Notes under the pieces: model-generated
What the model saw: only the letters and a program-made list of their open reading frames with translations
Databases searched by the model: none
What the model was told of the DNA's origin: nothing
Part shown: piece by piece, positions 1-8,170 of the stretch
Numbering within the stretch: position 1 is the stretch's first letter
Layout of the letters: each line of letters starts with the position of its first letter
Translations under genes and position numbers: made by a program
Assembly: GCF_026723765.1 (NCBI RefSeq)
Contig: NZ_CP113524.1
Location: 1,287,001 to 1,351,000 of the forward strand
DNA: 64,000 nucleotides
Direction of reading: 5' to 3'
Source: Lacrimispora xylanolytica
GTDB lineage: Bacteria; Bacillota; Clostridia; Lachnospirales; Lachnospiraceae

Positions 1-1
1 G

Positions 2-907
2 GAAGTAAATGGAGAAGATAACATTGTAACGCAGACAGGACATAAGTTTGCAGAATACGTGGATCAATTATCAGATGGCCGCATAAAAATTGAAATTTAT
101 CCAAACCATTCCCTGGGAGATGAAAGAACTTCCCTAAGAGATCTTCGAAGGGGTGGAAGATATATTGACATGTACCGGGGAAATACAAACGCTCTGACTG
201 GATACGGCTTTAAGAAGCTGAGCTTGTTTGGTCTTCCTTATATTTTTGAGAGCAGGGAAGGAATGTGGAAAGTCCTGGAAGATGAGCAGCTTGGGCAGGC
301 ATTTTTGTCAGAGGGCACGGAAGTAGGTGCCAATATGGTAGGGCTTTTTTATACCGATGAAGGTGCACGAAATATATTCTCTACCAAAAGGATTCGTAAT
401 TTAGATGACTTAAAAGGGATGAAGATCCGTGTTCCGGAATCGGTCCTTATGATGGACACTTTTTCCGCTCTCCAGGCACGCCCGATTCCTCTTCCTTATG
501 CTGATGTTTCAGAAGCATTGAAAAGCGGCGTCATTGAAGGGGGAGAAAATCCGGTCACTGCCTACCAGTCCAATCGCTTATTTGAAGTCGCACCCTACTA
601 TTTGTTAAGTGGACATGTATTCAGCCCCGGAATCGTTCTCATGGCGGAAGATAAATGGAACATGCTTAATGAGGAAAATAAAAATATACTTTTGGAAGCT
701 GGACGTATGGCATCTCAATGGAATCGGTCAGCCATTGAGCAGGAGGAAGCAAAGATATATCAGCTGCTGGAGAGCGAGGGCGTGACTGTAACCAATCTAT
801 CTCAAGAGGATATGGAAAAAGCCCGTAATTTAGAAGAAATTGTAAGAGTCAGCTTTACGCCAGGTCTGGAAGACTACCTGGCCAGAATCATCGAAATCCA
901 GAAATAA
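2..907 (+). CDS. TRAP transporter solute-binding protein, DctP family (5' end cut)
   Basis: Extracytoplasmic solute receptor of a tripartite ATP-independent periplasmic (TRAP) transporter, which would bind an organic acid outside the membrane and hand it to DctQ/DctM-type membrane subunits. The frame is open to the first base of the window, so the signal peptide and N-terminus lie upstream; an internal GTG at 59 is not the true start. DctP-family features visible are the LSDGRIKIEIYP segment, GLPYIF, the conserved region around MKIRVPES, and the ALKSGVIEGGENP stretch that lines the ligand pocket. No membrane subunits follow, so they must lie upstream. The ligand cannot be assigned from sequence alone. 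Confidence 0.85.
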   Translation, partial: EVNGEDNIVTQTGHKFAEYVDQLSDGRIKIEIYPNHSLGDERTSLRDLRRGGRYIDMYRGNTNALTGYGFKKLSLFGLPYIFESREGMWKVLEDEQLGQAFLSEGTEVGANMVGLFYTDEGARNIFSTKRIRNLDDLKGMKIRVPESVLMMDTFSALQARPIPLPYADVSEALKSGVIEGGENPVTAYQSNRLFEVAPYYLLSGHVFSPGIVLMAEDKWNMLNEENKNILLEAGRMASQWNRSAIEQEEAKIYQLLESEGVTVTNLSQEDMEKARNLEEIVRVSFTPGLEDYLARIIEIQK

Positions 908-911
908 TCAA

Positions 912-1009
912 GAGGGTGTTGTAAAATGAAGATTTCATACAAGATACGGTTGTAAATCAAACAGCCAGTTATTATATCTTGATGATGTATTTCATGTTGC
1001 AATACCCTC
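912..1009 (+). repeat. Imperfect inverted repeat downstream of the TRAP gene
   Basis: Arms at about 912-930 and 991-1009 pair over 19 bases with three mismatches or wobbles, enclosing about 60 bases. No U-tract follows the right arm, so it is not a standard terminator. It could be a 3'-end RNA structure or the remnant of a small repeat element. Confidence 0.45.
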
Positions 1010-1032
1010 CTATTTACTTATGGTCCTTTACA

Positions 1033-1052
1033 GTCCCTGTTCAATTAGGGAC
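1033..1052. promoter_or_regulatory. Short inverted repeat in the sbcDC promoter region
   Basis: GTCCCT and AGGGAC are separated by 8 bases just upstream of the likely -10 region (TATGAT or TATTAT) of sbcD. It may be a repressor operator. It does not match the Gram-positive LexA box. Confidence 0.3.
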
Positions 1053-1092
1053 AACTATGATATTATGAAGAAAAAAAGATAAGGAAGAAACT

Positions 1093-2262
1093 ATGAAATT
1101 TTTTCATTTGTCTGATTTACATATAGGAAAACAGTTAAATGGGCGAAGCTTAAAGGAAAATCAGGAAGCAGTTCTAAGTCAGGTTGTGGAATATGCAAAA
1201 AAACTCCATCCTGATGCCATATTAATTTGCGGTGATGTCTACGATAAAACAGTTCCTTCAGGAGAAGCTTACACCATGTTTGGAGACTTTCTTGGTGCTC
1301 TTTCTGAAATCAGCCCCAAAATCACTGTACTTATTATAGCAGGAAACCACGATTCACCAGAACGTCTTTCCTATGCCGGATCATTTTTAGAGAAGCACCA
1401 CATTCATTTGTCTGTATTTCCTCCTAAAAATCAAGATGAGTACCTAAAAAAAGTTGTGCTGCTAGATGAGTTTGGACCTGTGAATTTCTATCTTATGCCT
1501 TTCTTTAAGCCTGGATATGTCCGAACACTTTTTAAGGACAATCAGCCGGAAGGCTATGAAGAAGTTGTCCGGGCGGTTCTTAAACGGGAGAATATAGATG
1601 ACAGGGAGCGCAACGTCATTTTATCTCACCAGTTTTACGCGGGCGGCGGAAAAGACCCTGAAACTTGTGAATCAGAACAGGCAGTTATTATGACAGGGGG
1701 ACTGGACCGGGTGGATGCCTCTTTGCTCACCGGCTTTGATTATGCAGCCCTTGGCCATATTCATGGTTCCCAAAAGGTTTTAAAAGAGACGATTCGATAC
1801 TGCGGAACTCCATATAAGTATTCCGTCAGTGAAGAGTACCATAAAAAATCCATTCCCTATGTGACCATGAAAGAAAAGGGACAGGCTTTACAGCTGGAAT
1901 TCCTCCCTCTTTCCGGCATTCAGGATGTAAGGAGAGAACGGGGGAAATTAGACGAGATTCTTTCCAGAGCGACGGAAGAGAGCCGTCATGATTTTGTCAG
2001 CGTGACCATAACTGATGAGGAAGAGCCATATCGTATCAGAGAGCAGCTGGAGGAGGTTTTTGATCATTTATTAGAGCTTCGGATAGACAATGAACGGACC
2101 AGGAGCATGTTTTTAGATCAGGGAGAGCCGGTACCTGTCTTAAATCCCATGGAAGCATTCCTTCAGTTTTATCAGACCGTAAGAAATGATGAGATGACGC
2201 CAAAGGCCAGAAAGGTCATGGAGAAAATCATACAGGAAGCAAAGGAGGAGGAAGGATTATGA
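1093..2262 (+). CDS. sbcD: Exonuclease SbcCD subunit D
   Basis: Nuclease subunit of the SbcCD (Mre11-Rad50 type) complex, which cleaves hairpins and blocked double-strand ends in the cytoplasm. The 389-residue protein has the calcineurin-like phosphoesterase signatures in order: DLHIGK near residue 8, GDVYD near 48, GNHDSPERL near 84, LSHQ near 179 and GHIHG near 222, together providing the dinuclear metal ligands. The ATG follows AAGGAAG. The gene overlaps sbcC by 4 bases (ATGA), a translationally coupled pair, as expected for two subunits of one complex. Confidence 0.95.
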   Translation: MKFFHLSDLHIGKQLNGRSLKENQEAVLSQVVEYAKKLHPDAILICGDVYDKTVPSGEAYTMFGDFLGALSEISPKITVLIIAGNHDSPERLSYAGSFLEKHHIHLSVFPPKNQDEYLKKVVLLDEFGPVNFYLMPFFKPGYVRTLFKDNQPEGYEEVVRAVLKRENIDDRERNVILSHQFYAGGGKDPETCESEQAVIMTGGLDRVDASLLTGFDYAALGHIHGSQKVLKETIRYCGTPYKYSVSEEYHKKSIPYVTMKEKGQALQLEFLPLSGIQDVRRERGKLDEILSRATEESRHDFVSVTITDEEEPYRIREQLEEVFDHLLELRIDNERTRSMFLDQGEPVPVLNPMEAFLQFYQTVRNDEMTPKARKVMEKIIQEAKEEEGL

Positions 2263-5200
2263 AGCCTCTTACATTAACGTTGTCAGCATTTGGTTCCTAC
2301 GGCACCACCCAGACCATAGATTTTAATCGAATCGGACATGGAATATTTCTCATTACCGGAGATACGGGAGCAGGAAAGACTACCATATTTGATGCAGTAT
2401 CCTTTGCGCTTTTTGGTGAGACAAGCGGACAGAAGCGGGAACCTGCCATGATGAGGAGCCAATATGCTCCCGAGGATGAGGAAACCTATGTGACTTTGAC
2501 TTTTTTAGAGCATGGGGAAGTGTATGAAATAAAAAGGAGCCCTTCCTATATAAGAATGAGCAAACGAAAGAATAAAAGCGGTGAGTATACCGGCGTTCAA
2601 GTGCCTGCAAAGGCCTCTTTATTTCTTCCTGACGGGTCTGAATATCCTGGTAATCTTAAAGATATTAATGTTAAAATACAGGAAATCATAGGTGTTGACC
2701 AGAACCAGTTTTCCCAGATTGCAATGATTGCCCAGGGAGATTATTTACGGCTCCTCCACGCTTCCTCCAAAGAACGAAAAGAGATCTTTTCAAAGATTTT
2801 TAATACTGGAGTTTTCCAACGTATCCAGATGAAATTAAAAGAAAAGAACAGTCTTTGCCTTGAGAAGTTAGAGGATAACCGAAAGCTTTGTTTTCACGAG
2901 CTAAGCCATATGGAGCTATTAGAAGATAGTAAATACATCACAGACTGGCAGGAGCTTTTGAGGTTTAAAGAGACAAGAACAGAAGATATTCAGCTGGTTT
3001 TATATCAGGCAATGGACGAATTAAGAGAAAGAACGGAAACACTTCATGAACAGCAGGAAGAAAGCACGGCCCTGCTTTTTGAGGTGAAGAGCCGGCTGAG
3101 CCTGGCGGAGGAGGTCAACCGGATTTTTGACAGCCTTACAGAAGCAGAGAAACATATGGAGCAGCTGAAAGAGGAACAGGAGACATGGAAGAAAAAAGAG
3201 GAGCATTTAAAAAAAGCCAGGCTAGCTGAAAAGCTGGAGTCAGCTGCCGATCAGCGCCTGGAAAAAGAAAGTGCATATAAAGAGGCTCTCCACCTGTCTG
3301 ATATCCTGAAAAATGAGCTTGAAGCATTGAATCAGTCTCTTTCAGAGGCTGAGCGGGCAGCGGAAGATGAAAAGAAAATAGCAGATGAGGAGCTTCCACG
3401 TCTTCAGCTGGAGGTTAACCGGCTAAATGAGGCGATGCCACTGTATGCCACATGGAACCAGGAGAAAAAAATCTGGAAAGAGTTAAAGCATTCAGAGCAA
3501 GAGGAAAAAAGCAGATTAGAAAAGCTTGACTCCCAAATACATGACCGAAAAGCAACGCTCTTACTAAGGGAGTTAAAACAAAAGGAGTTTGAAAAAAAGG
3601 CGGAGCATCTACCCGTTTTGATTCAGGAAACAAACGAACTTAAGGAGCGGAAACAAGGATTAGAGCTCTTAAAAAATGAATTATCTCTGCTTGAAATAGA
3701 GCAGGCTCATAAAGAAAAGAGTCAGGAAAGTACTTTAAGAGCCCGAAAAAAATATATAGAAGCGGACCATATTTACAATGAACGATACGATCTGTTCCTG
3801 GCTCATCAGGCAGGTATTCTGGCAGAGAAGCTGTCCGAAGGAGAAGCCTGCCCGGTGTGTGGCTCCACCCACCACCCATTAAAGGCAAGTCTTTCCCATG
3901 ATGCCGTTACGCAGGATATGGTGGAGCAGGCAAAACTTCAGCGCAGCCAGGCAGAAGACGGACTTGCTCAGGCGACAAAAGAAAGCATTGCTGCTGAAGA
4001 GCGTTTAAAGCATCAGGAGGAACAAATCAGAAAAGATCTGAAACGGTGGTTTCATGCTCCCTTAACTTTTACTCAACTTAAGGAATGCCTGGGAGAAGAA
4101 ATCAATAAGAATGAAACTCTCCTTTCTAAAGCCATGGAACAGGAAGAGGAAGCAAAGGAAGCAGAAAAAGGCCGGAAGGAAATGCTTGAGACAATCAGAA
4201 CAGACCGCACGACTCTGGAGAAACTGGAGTCTGACAGGGAAGAGGCAAGAGTCAGTCTGCAGGAGAAAGAGATAAAAGCCTCTGCTTTTACGGAGAGAAT
4301 CAAACAATTGGAGGAGCGTTTGCCATTTCCAGAGGAGGAAGCTGCAAACGCTCATAGAGAAAGAATATTAAACCAGTTGGAGCACCGAAAACAATCTTTA
4401 AATATCTCAAATGAGAACGTCCGTCGTCTTTCGGAAGAAACAAGAGAAAAGAAGGGACGTCTGGCATCAGAACTTGAGAACCTGGAATGGAGAAGGCTGT
4501 CGGCAGAGCAGGCGGAAAAGAAATTCCTGGAAGGATTAAAAGCAATGGGATTTGACACAAAGGAATCATACTTAGAGGCCAGGAAAACTCCTGAAATTAT
4601 GGAACAATGGGAGAAGGATCTGGATGCTTACGAAAAAGAGCTTTTAAAGTCCCGTACCATATGCAGCCAGTTAAAGGAGCAGATAAAAGGAAGGGAAAGA
4701 ATCGATTCAGAGCCATTTAGAGAAAAAGAACAGGTATTAACGGAAAGGCAGAAAGAACTTCAGAAAGAAGAGGCGATAACGTCCGGCATCTTAAGCAGAT
4801 TGAAACAATCCTATGAAACCCTTAACCGTCTCTGGAAGGAGAGGGAAGTACTGGAGGAGGAATATAAGCTTTACCACGATCTTTTTCAGACTGCCAATGG
4901 AAAGCTTTCCGTCAGTCTGGATTTTCAGACCTTTGTACAGCGCCAGTATTTCAATCAGATGATCCAGGCAGCCAATAAGCGGTTAAAGGATATGACTGAC
5001 GGTCAATTTCTCCTTAAATGCAGGGAGCTTGACGCCCTTGGAAGGCAGGGAGAGGTTGGGCTTGATCTGGATGTTTACAGTATGACAGCCGGAAAGGTAC
5101 GGGATGTAAAAACGCTTTCCGGCGGAGAATCCTTTATGGCAGCTCTTGCCATGGCTCTTGGTATGTCAGATATCATACAGAGCACGGCAGGGAATGTATC

Positions 5201-5426
5201 CATGGATGCTCTTTTTATAGATGAAGGCTTTGGCTCCCTTGATGAGGATTCCAGAATGAAGTCTGTTCGCATACTGAAAGAACTGGCCGGGGAACGTCGC
5301 CTGATCGGTATTATTTCACACGTAACAGAATTAAAAGAACAGATTGGGAAAAAGCTTCTTGTGGAGAAAAGTGAAAGAGGAAGCAAAATACGCTGGGATA
5401 TTGACCAGTTTTCTCCTGAGTCATAG
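2259..5426 (+). CDS. sbcC: Exonuclease SbcCD subunit C (SMC-like ATPase)
   Basis: ATPase and coiled-coil subunit that bridges DNA ends and controls SbcD. The 1055-residue protein starts with a Walker A (GDTGAGKTT, about residues 34-42), then two long Glu/Lys-rich coiled-coil arms, a zinc-hook motif CPVCGS near residue 530 at the apex, and C-terminal signature LSGGES plus Walker B LFIDEGFGSLD. Length and order fit the family. The start ATG overlaps the sbcD stop, with GGAGGAAGGA as ribosome site. The antisense strand has several long open frames that reflect only the codon bias of the coiled coil. Confidence 0.95.
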   Translation: MKPLTLTLSAFGSYGTTQTIDFNRIGHGIFLITGDTGAGKTTIFDAVSFALFGETSGQKREPAMMRSQYAPEDEETYVTLTFLEHGEVYEIKRSPSYIRMSKRKNKSGEYTGVQVPAKASLFLPDGSEYPGNLKDINVKIQEIIGVDQNQFSQIAMIAQGDYLRLLHASSKERKEIFSKIFNTGVFQRIQMKLKEKNSLCLEKLEDNRKLCFHELSHMELLEDSKYITDWQELLRFKETRTEDIQLVLYQAMDELRERTETLHEQQEESTALLFEVKSRLSLAEEVNRIFDSLTEAEKHMEQLKEEQETWKKKEEHLKKARLAEKLESAADQRLEKESAYKEALHLSDILKNELEALNQSLSEAERAAEDEKKIADEELPRLQLEVNRLNEAMPLYATWNQEKKIWKELKHSEQEEKSRLEKLDSQIHDRKATLLLRELKQKEFEKKAEHLPVLIQETNELKERKQGLELLKNELSLLEIEQAHKEKSQESTLRARKKYIEADHIYNERYDLFLAHQAGILAEKLSEGEACPVCGSTHHPLKASLSHDAVTQDMVEQAKLQRSQAEDGLAQATKESIAAEERLKHQEEQIRKDLKRWFHAPLTFTQLKECLGEEINKNETLLSKAMEQEEEAKEAEKGRKEMLETIRTDRTTLEKLESDREEARVSLQEKEIKASAFTERIKQLEERLPFPEEEAANAHRERILNQLEHRKQSLNISNENVRRLSEETREKKGRLASELENLEWRRLSAEQAEKKFLEGLKAMGFDTKESYLEARKTPEIMEQWEKDLDAYEKELLKSRTICSQLKEQIKGRERIDSEPFREKEQVLTERQKELQKEEAITSGILSRLKQSYETLNRLWKEREVLEEEYKLYHDLFQTANGKLSVSLDFQTFVQRQYFNQMIQAANKRLKDMTDGQFLLKCRELDALGRQGEVGLDLDVYSMTAGKVRDVKTLSGGESFMAALAMALGMSDIIQSTAGNVSMDALFIDEGFGSLDEDSRMKSVRILKELAGERRLIGIISHVTELKEQIGKKLLVEKSERGSKIRWDIDQFSPES

Positions 5427-5433
5427 GATTACA

Positions 5434-5772
5434 TCAGGAAAACTTTTTTGTCTCTCTTTTCACACTGTTTCTGACTTCCGATAAGCGGGATAGCAGATCC
5501 TCTAAATCAGCCCCGCTTAGTGGAAGCAGCTTTTGCAGCAGCTGATTGAGAAGCGTTGGATTTAGATTTTCTTCATCGAAAAACTCTCCTGGAGTAATCT
5601 TAAAAAACTCACAAATGGACAGGAAGTCCTCCATGCAGGGGGTAAAACGGCTTTGCTCTATTTCTTCCACATATGTTTCCCTTTGTCCAAGAGAAAGGCT
5701 CATATCTTTTGCTGAGATACCCATTTGAGTGCGCAAAAGAACCAGTCTCTCCGATATAAATTTTTGATTCAA
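5434..5772 (-). CDS. XRE-family helix-turn-helix regulator
   Basis: Cytoplasmic DNA-binding protein of 112 residues. Residues 1-65 form a Cro/CI-type HTH (LVLLRTQMGISAKDMSLSLG, then YVEEIEQSRFTP as recognition and following helices), followed by a short acidic C-terminal tail. I chose a TTG start at 5772 because a perfect AAAGGAGGT lies 8 bases upstream of it; the ATG 45 bases further upstream would place this ribosome site inside the gene. It converges on sbcC with only 7 bases between stops. Target genes are unknown; autoregulation is likely for such proteins. Confidence 0.75.
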   Translation of the reverse strand: MNQKFISERLVLLRTQMGISAKDMSLSLGQRETYVEEIEQSRFTPCMEDFLSICEFFKITPGEFFDEENLNPTLLNQLLQKLLPLSGADLEDLLSRLSEVRNSVKRETKKFS

Positions 5773-5897
5773 TTTATTTGACCTCCTTTTTCCATATATT
5801 GGATATTTTGTTCTCAAGAGTCATTATAAGAGAGGATGGGAGAGGAATCAATAGAGAAGCATTTATTTTCTAAAGTGGGATTCCTATGACAAAGAAA

Positions 5898-5926
5898 TGG
5901 ACGAAATCGATAATATGTTCTATAAT
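5898..5926 (+). promoter_or_regulatory. Promoter of the thyX-like/folA unit
   Basis: TGGACG, 17-base spacer, TATAAT, placed about 45 bases before the ATG at 5972; a good vegetative sigma-A match. Confidence 0.55.
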
Positions 5927-5971
5927 AAACGTTGAATCAAACAATAGTTTTTGCTGGAAAGGAACGATACC

Positions 5972-6592
5972 ATGTTAAAATGTGAAAGAACAAGTGTAAT
6001 GAATATAGAAAATGCCATTCGCGGTGCAAGAAATCCAATGAACAGCTGGGACCGGATGGACAGCAGCTACAACGAGGATGGGGAATACATATTAGGGCCT
6101 AATGATTTAGGACTGGCAAAACGCCTTAGAAAAGCAGGAGGTGATCACCGGAAATACATTCGTCAGATTTTTGTATCCGTAGATATTACCGCTCCCCTTT
6201 ACTGGTGGAAGGAATACGATACCTACAAAGTATCGACCGTAGCCAATTCCACAAGTACCATGCATAAGATTCACAGTAAGCCGTTTGAGCTGTCTGATTT
6301 CAGTCATGATCATATGACAGAACAGACACTTGTGTTTATGGAATCTGTAGTGGCTGAGCTTGAAAAGATCCGCCTTCGTTATCTGGAGAATAAGAATAAG
6401 GACGACTGGTATGATATGATCCAGCTTCTTCCATCCAGCTACAACCAGATGCGGACATGCACCTTAAACTATGAAACGCTGATCAATATGTATTTTGCAA
6501 GAAAGAACCACAAGCTGGTGGAATGGCATACCTTCTGCCAATGGGTGGAGAGCCTTCCTTATGGGAAGGAACTGATTCTTTTAGAGGATTAA
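5972..6592 (+). CDS. ThyX-like protein of unknown activity, next to dihydrofolate reductase
   Basis: A 206-residue protein I cannot assign with certainty. Two stretches resemble flavin-dependent thymidylate synthase (ThyX): a central FVSVDITAPLYWWKEYDTYK followed by STSTMHKI, where ThyX has its substrate and FAD loop, and a C-terminal LNYETLINMYFARKNHKLVEW, where ThyX has its NaR...R....AQ.E helix. The diagnostic RHRxxSxNExS motif is absent; the equivalent region reads KVSTVANSTSTMH. The ATG at 5972 is preceded by GGAAAGGA at 8 bases. The dihydrofolate reductase gene follows 24 bases later, so a role in thymidylate or folate metabolism is plausible. Family membership is inference; a structure-based comparison would decide. 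Confidence 0.55.
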   Translation: MLKCERTSVMNIENAIRGARNPMNSWDRMDSSYNEDGEYILGPNDLGLAKRLRKAGGDHRKYIRQIFVSVDITAPLYWWKEYDTYKVSTVANSTSTMHKIHSKPFELSDFSHDHMTEQTLVFMESVVAELEKIRLRYLENKNKDDWYDMIQLLPSSYNQMRTCTLNYETLINMYFARKNHKLVEWHTFCQWVESLPYGKELILLED

Positions 6593-6616
6593 GACAGGAA
6601 AAGGAAAGGGTTAATT

Positions 6617-7114
6617 ATGAATCTAATTGTTGCAGTGGATAAAAACTGGTCCATCGGCAATCAGGGCCAGCTTCTCGTATCCATTCCCGAAGATAAGAGA
6701 CTGTTTCGGGAAGAGACTCTGGGAAAAGTGATTGTAATGGGCAGGAAAACGCTGGAAAGCCTTCCAGGGAAGCAGCCCCTGTACGGACGAACGAATATAG
6801 TGCTTACTAAGAATCCTGATTATAAAGTAAAAGGAGCCATTGTCTGCCATAGCTTTGAAGAAGCCATGGAAGAACTGGAAAAACACGATGAAAATGATTG
6901 TTTCATCATTGGAGGTCAGAGTATTTACGAACAATTCCTGCCCCACTGTCATACAGCACATGTGACATATATCGATTATTTATACAGTGCTGATACCCAT
7001 TTTCCAAATCTGGATAAGGACCCGGAATGGGAGATGACAGGGGAAAGTGATGAGCAGACCTACTTTAATCTTTGCTATACCTTTCGGTTATATCAGAAAA
7101 AAAATACTGATTAA
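6617..7114 (+). CDS. folA: Dihydrofolate reductase
   Basis: Reduces dihydrofolate to tetrahydrofolate with NADPH in the cytoplasm; target of trimethoprim. The 165-residue length is typical. Visible motifs: N-terminal MNLIVAVDKNWSIGNQGQL (substrate loop; family usually has GxDGxIG), VIVMGRKTLESLP with the NADPH-binding arginine, and FIIGGQSIYEQFLP. The ribosome site AAGGAAAGGG precedes the ATG. It follows the ThyX-like gene closely, so the two are probably cotranscribed. DHFR next to a ThyX-like protein is of note because a true ThyX would lower the need for DHFR. Confidence 0.93.
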   Translation: MNLIVAVDKNWSIGNQGQLLVSIPEDKRLFREETLGKVIVMGRKTLESLPGKQPLYGRTNIVLTKNPDYKVKGAIVCHSFEEAMEELEKHDENDCFIIGGQSIYEQFLPHCHTAHVTYIDYLYSADTHFPNLDKDPEWEMTGESDEQTYFNLCYTFRLYQKKNTD

Positions 7115-7279
7115 GCCTCCTGGAAAAAAACTTTGTTAAAATTTTATTGATATTTTCTATAAATGTTGTCATGGTCCTTCAAAGGTGGTAAGATGGTACT
7201 GATGGCATTCTCCTGAAGGATTTTGTCGATTTCAGGAACGGTGCTCAGGTATATTCACGAAGACATTAGGAGGATAAAG

Positions 7280-8170
7280 ATGTATAGGATTCTAAAAGCA
7301 GAATTGTTGGCCGACAAGATCTATCTGATGGATGTGGAAGCACCCCGGATCGCAAAAGCCTGTCAGCCAGGAGAGTTTGTTATCGTTAAGATGGATGACA
7401 AAGGGGAGAGAATTCCTCTCACCATTTGTGACTATAATCGGGAAGAAGGTTCGATTACAATTGTATTTCAGACTGTTGGCTCCAGCACCCAGAAGATGGC
7501 GGTTTTAAAGGCCGGAGACAGCTTTGAGGATGTGGTGGGACCATTAGGAAATCCCTCTGAATTCGTTCATGAAGATATCGAGGAGTTAAAGAAGAAAAAG
7601 TTCTTATTTGTGGCCGGAGGCGTGGGTACAGCACCGGTTTATCCTCAGGTAAAATGGATGAGAGAGCATGGCATTGATGTGGATGTAATCGTAGGTTCCA
7701 AGACTAAGAATCTTTTGATTCTTGAGGATGCCATGAGAGAACAGGCCGGCAATCTCTATGTTACAACGGATGACGGTTCCTATGAAAGAAAAGGAATGGT
7801 AACAGAAGTAATCAAGGATCTGGTACATAATCAGGGGAAGAAATACGATGTTTGTGTAGCCATCGGTCCTATGATTATGATGAAGTTTGTCTGCCTTTTA
7901 ACAAAAGAGCTTGAGATTCCAACCATTGTAAGTTTAAATCCGGTTATGGTAGACGGAACCGGCATGTGCGGTGCCTGTCGTATTACTGTTGGCGGTGAAG
8001 TGAAATTCGCCTGTGTAGATGGACCTGAATTTGACGGCCATCTGGTAAACTTTGATGAAGCCATGAAGCGTCAGATGATGTACAAGTCAGAAGAAGGACG
8101 TGCGGTTTTAAAGGAAAGTGAAGGCGATACCCATCACGGTGGATGCGGACAGTGTGGAGGTGACGAGTAA
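7280..8170 (+). CDS. nfnA: NADH-dependent ferredoxin:NADP+ oxidoreductase, small subunit (sulfide/dihydroorotate dehydrogenase-like)
   Basis: FAD and [2Fe-2S] subunit of the electron-bifurcating NfnAB complex, which couples NADH and reduced ferredoxin to NADP+ reduction. The 296-residue protein has an FAD-binding RIPLTI motif near residue 48, an NAD-binding GGVGTAP near 115, and a C-terminal cluster motif CGACRITV then C (about residues 233-247) preceded by GTGM. A glycine/cysteine tail ends in GGCGQCGGDE. I chose ATG 7280 because AGGAGG lies 6-7 bases upstream; an upstream in-frame start at 7223 has no ribosome site. The stop overlaps the start of the partner gene (TAATG). Confidence 0.88.
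   Translation: MYRILKAELLADKIYLMDVEAPRIAKACQPGEFVIVKMDDKGERIPLTICDYNREEGSITIVFQTVGSSTQKMAVLKAGDSFEDVVGPLGNPSEFVHEDIEELKKKKFLFVAGGVGTAPVYPQVKWMREHGIDVDVIVGSKTKNLLILEDAMREQAGNLYVTTDDGSYERKGMVTEVIKDLVHNQGKKYDVCVAIGPMIMMKFVCLLTKELEIPTIVSLNPVMVDGTGMCGACRITVGGEVKFACVDGPEFDGHLVNFDEAMKRQMMYKSEEGRAVLKESEGDTHHGGCGQCGGDE

Noticed and set aside
3021-4569. Several 60-100 codon frames antisense to sbcC
   Set aside because: They are shadows of the coiled-coil codon bias, without ribosome sites or recognisable protein features.
7223-7279. N-terminal extension of NfnA
   Set aside because: The AGGAGG site fits ATG 7280; family members start there.
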